A stretch of DNA of 5,517 nt from contig DCGA01000033.1 of the NCBI GenBank assembly GCA_002314465.1, positions 5,299-10,815 on the forward strand. The letters are read 5' to 3'. Positions 4,933 through 5,517 of the stretch are shown here, in pieces. Source of the stretch: a bacterium UBA1790 (GTDB lineage Bacteria; Bacteroidota; Bacteroidia; Bacteroidales; Muribaculaceae). The position numbers and the translations under genes were made by a program. Every line of letters starts with the position of its first letter. The stretch's first letter is position 1. The notes under the pieces are model-generated. The model did not search any database and had not been told where the DNA came from. It saw only the letters and a list, made by a program, of their open reading frames with translations.

Positions 4933-5517
4933 TCACTTGTGTTCGTAGTCGAGGATAGTGGGGTTGAACCTGATGTTGGGTGAGGGGAACAGCCTTTCCA
5001 TTGCACCTTGCTCAATCAACTCCGACGGAGTGCCTGTGAGCACCTGGCGGTCGTGTGTGATGAGCCACAGCGAGTCGGCCTTGATCAATGACTGCGACAT
5101 GTCGTGGCTACTGAGCAGCACGGCCTTGTCCTGAGTGTGGGCGAGGTCGCTAAGCAACTGCATTGTTTCGATGCGGCTTGCCACGTCGAGGAATGCCGTT
5201 GGCTCATCAAGTACAATAACTGGAGTTTCCTGTGCCAGTGCGCGAGCAATCATGCACTTCTGTCGCTCTCCGTCGCTCAGCGATGCCGTGTAGCAGTCGG
5301 CTTTGTGTGTCATGCCCACGCTCTCGATGGCATGAGCCACTACTTCGCGGTCTTGCTTGCTTAGGCGCCCCAGGAAACCGGTGTGTGGCTGGCGTCCCAT
5401 TTCCACGAGTTCGGTCACTGTAAGTCCTCCGGCTGCGATGCGCTCGGTTGATACAAGTCCCATGAAACGCGCGCGTTCCATGAGCGACATTTCCTTTACA
5501 TCGCGGCCGCCATAGCA
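4933..5517 (-). CDS. ABC transporter ATP-binding protein, FecE/BtuD-like (5' end beyond the window)
   Basis: The frame is open to the window edge, so the 194 residues seen are the C-terminal part. The first ATG within the window (5490) is internal, because the preceding codons (CYGGRDVKE) continue the family alignment. Using that Met as 1: the Q-loop region is GLVSTER (11-17), the signature is LSDGERQ (71-77), Walker B is VIVLDEP (91-97), the D-loop is FLD (100-102) and the switch histidine is H129 in LLSSHD. Walker A and about 55 residues must lie upstream. LTVTELVEMGRQPHTGFLGRL (23-43) is typical of ATPases for iron-siderophore, haem or cobalamin importers, which power uptake of chelates across the inner membrane from a periplasmic binding protein and a BtuC/FecD-type permease. 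Such partners would be expected upstream. The substrate cannot be decided here. Confidence 0.9.
   Translation of the reverse strand, partial: CYGGRDVKEMSLMERARFMGLVSTERIAAGGLTVTELVEMGRQPHTGFLGRLSKQDREVVAHAIESVGMTHKADCYTASLSDGERQKCMIARALAQETPVIVLDEPTAFLDVASRIETMQLLSDLAHTQDKAVLLSSHDMSQSLIKADSLWLITHDRQVLTGTPSELIEQGAMERLFPSPNIRFNPTILDYEHK

Overview
The window reads as chromosomal DNA of a Bacteroidales bacterium (phylum Bacteroidota), probably a gut or oral lineage of the Prevotellaceae/Muribaculaceae kind; the family is a guess. Supporting signs are a TTTG-N20-TAnnTTTG promoter of Bacteroidota type, AT-rich translation starts with no Shine-Dalgarno sequence, a large secreted BspA-like leucine-rich-repeat protein with the short C-terminal tail common in this order, and a FecE-like ATPase with a TER motif where the Q-loop is expected.

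Layout. Positions 1-92 hold the 3' two-thirds of a tRNA-His(GTG) gene with encoded CCA and its terminator. A promoter at 187-218 drives a tight two-gene plus-strand operon: greA (transcript-cleavage factor) and a HIT-family nucleotide hydrolase 2 nt downstream, closed by a strong hairpin at 1207-1247. From the other side, a 1021-residue BspA-like protein (1660-4725, minus) converges on this operon and has its own terminator at 1598-1637. Upstream of it, still on the minus strand, the 3' part of an ABC-transporter ATPase gene (4933-5517) enters from beyond the window and ends at a terminator at 4858-4911. The LRR gene is therefore a separate transcription unit, with a likely -7 element at 4817-4824 and a leader carrying a 26-bp perfectly alternating purine-pyrimidine tract.

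The least explained part is the convergent intergenic region 1248-1597. It has no credible gene. It contains two copies of a roughly 110-nt structured element in head-to-head inverted orientation (1271-1377 minus, 1450-1559 plus) around a 72-nt spacer. Each copy has three hairpins in the same order: CCATCCC/GGGATGG; a GTAG-headed stem with a 3x3 internal loop; and a CCCATGCC/GGTATGGG hairpin. The outer 23 nt are identical, while the middle hairpins differ in sequence but keep the same architecture through compensatory changes. All wobble pairs favour the same reading strand of the element. This resembles a REP/REPIN-type or MITE-like non-autonomous element and is the best candidate here for something undescribed.

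Functionally the window is a mosaic: housekeeping translation and transcription genes, a surface or secreted protein probably acting in adhesion or host/glycan contact, and a metal-chelate or cobalamin importer component. No operon links these groups.
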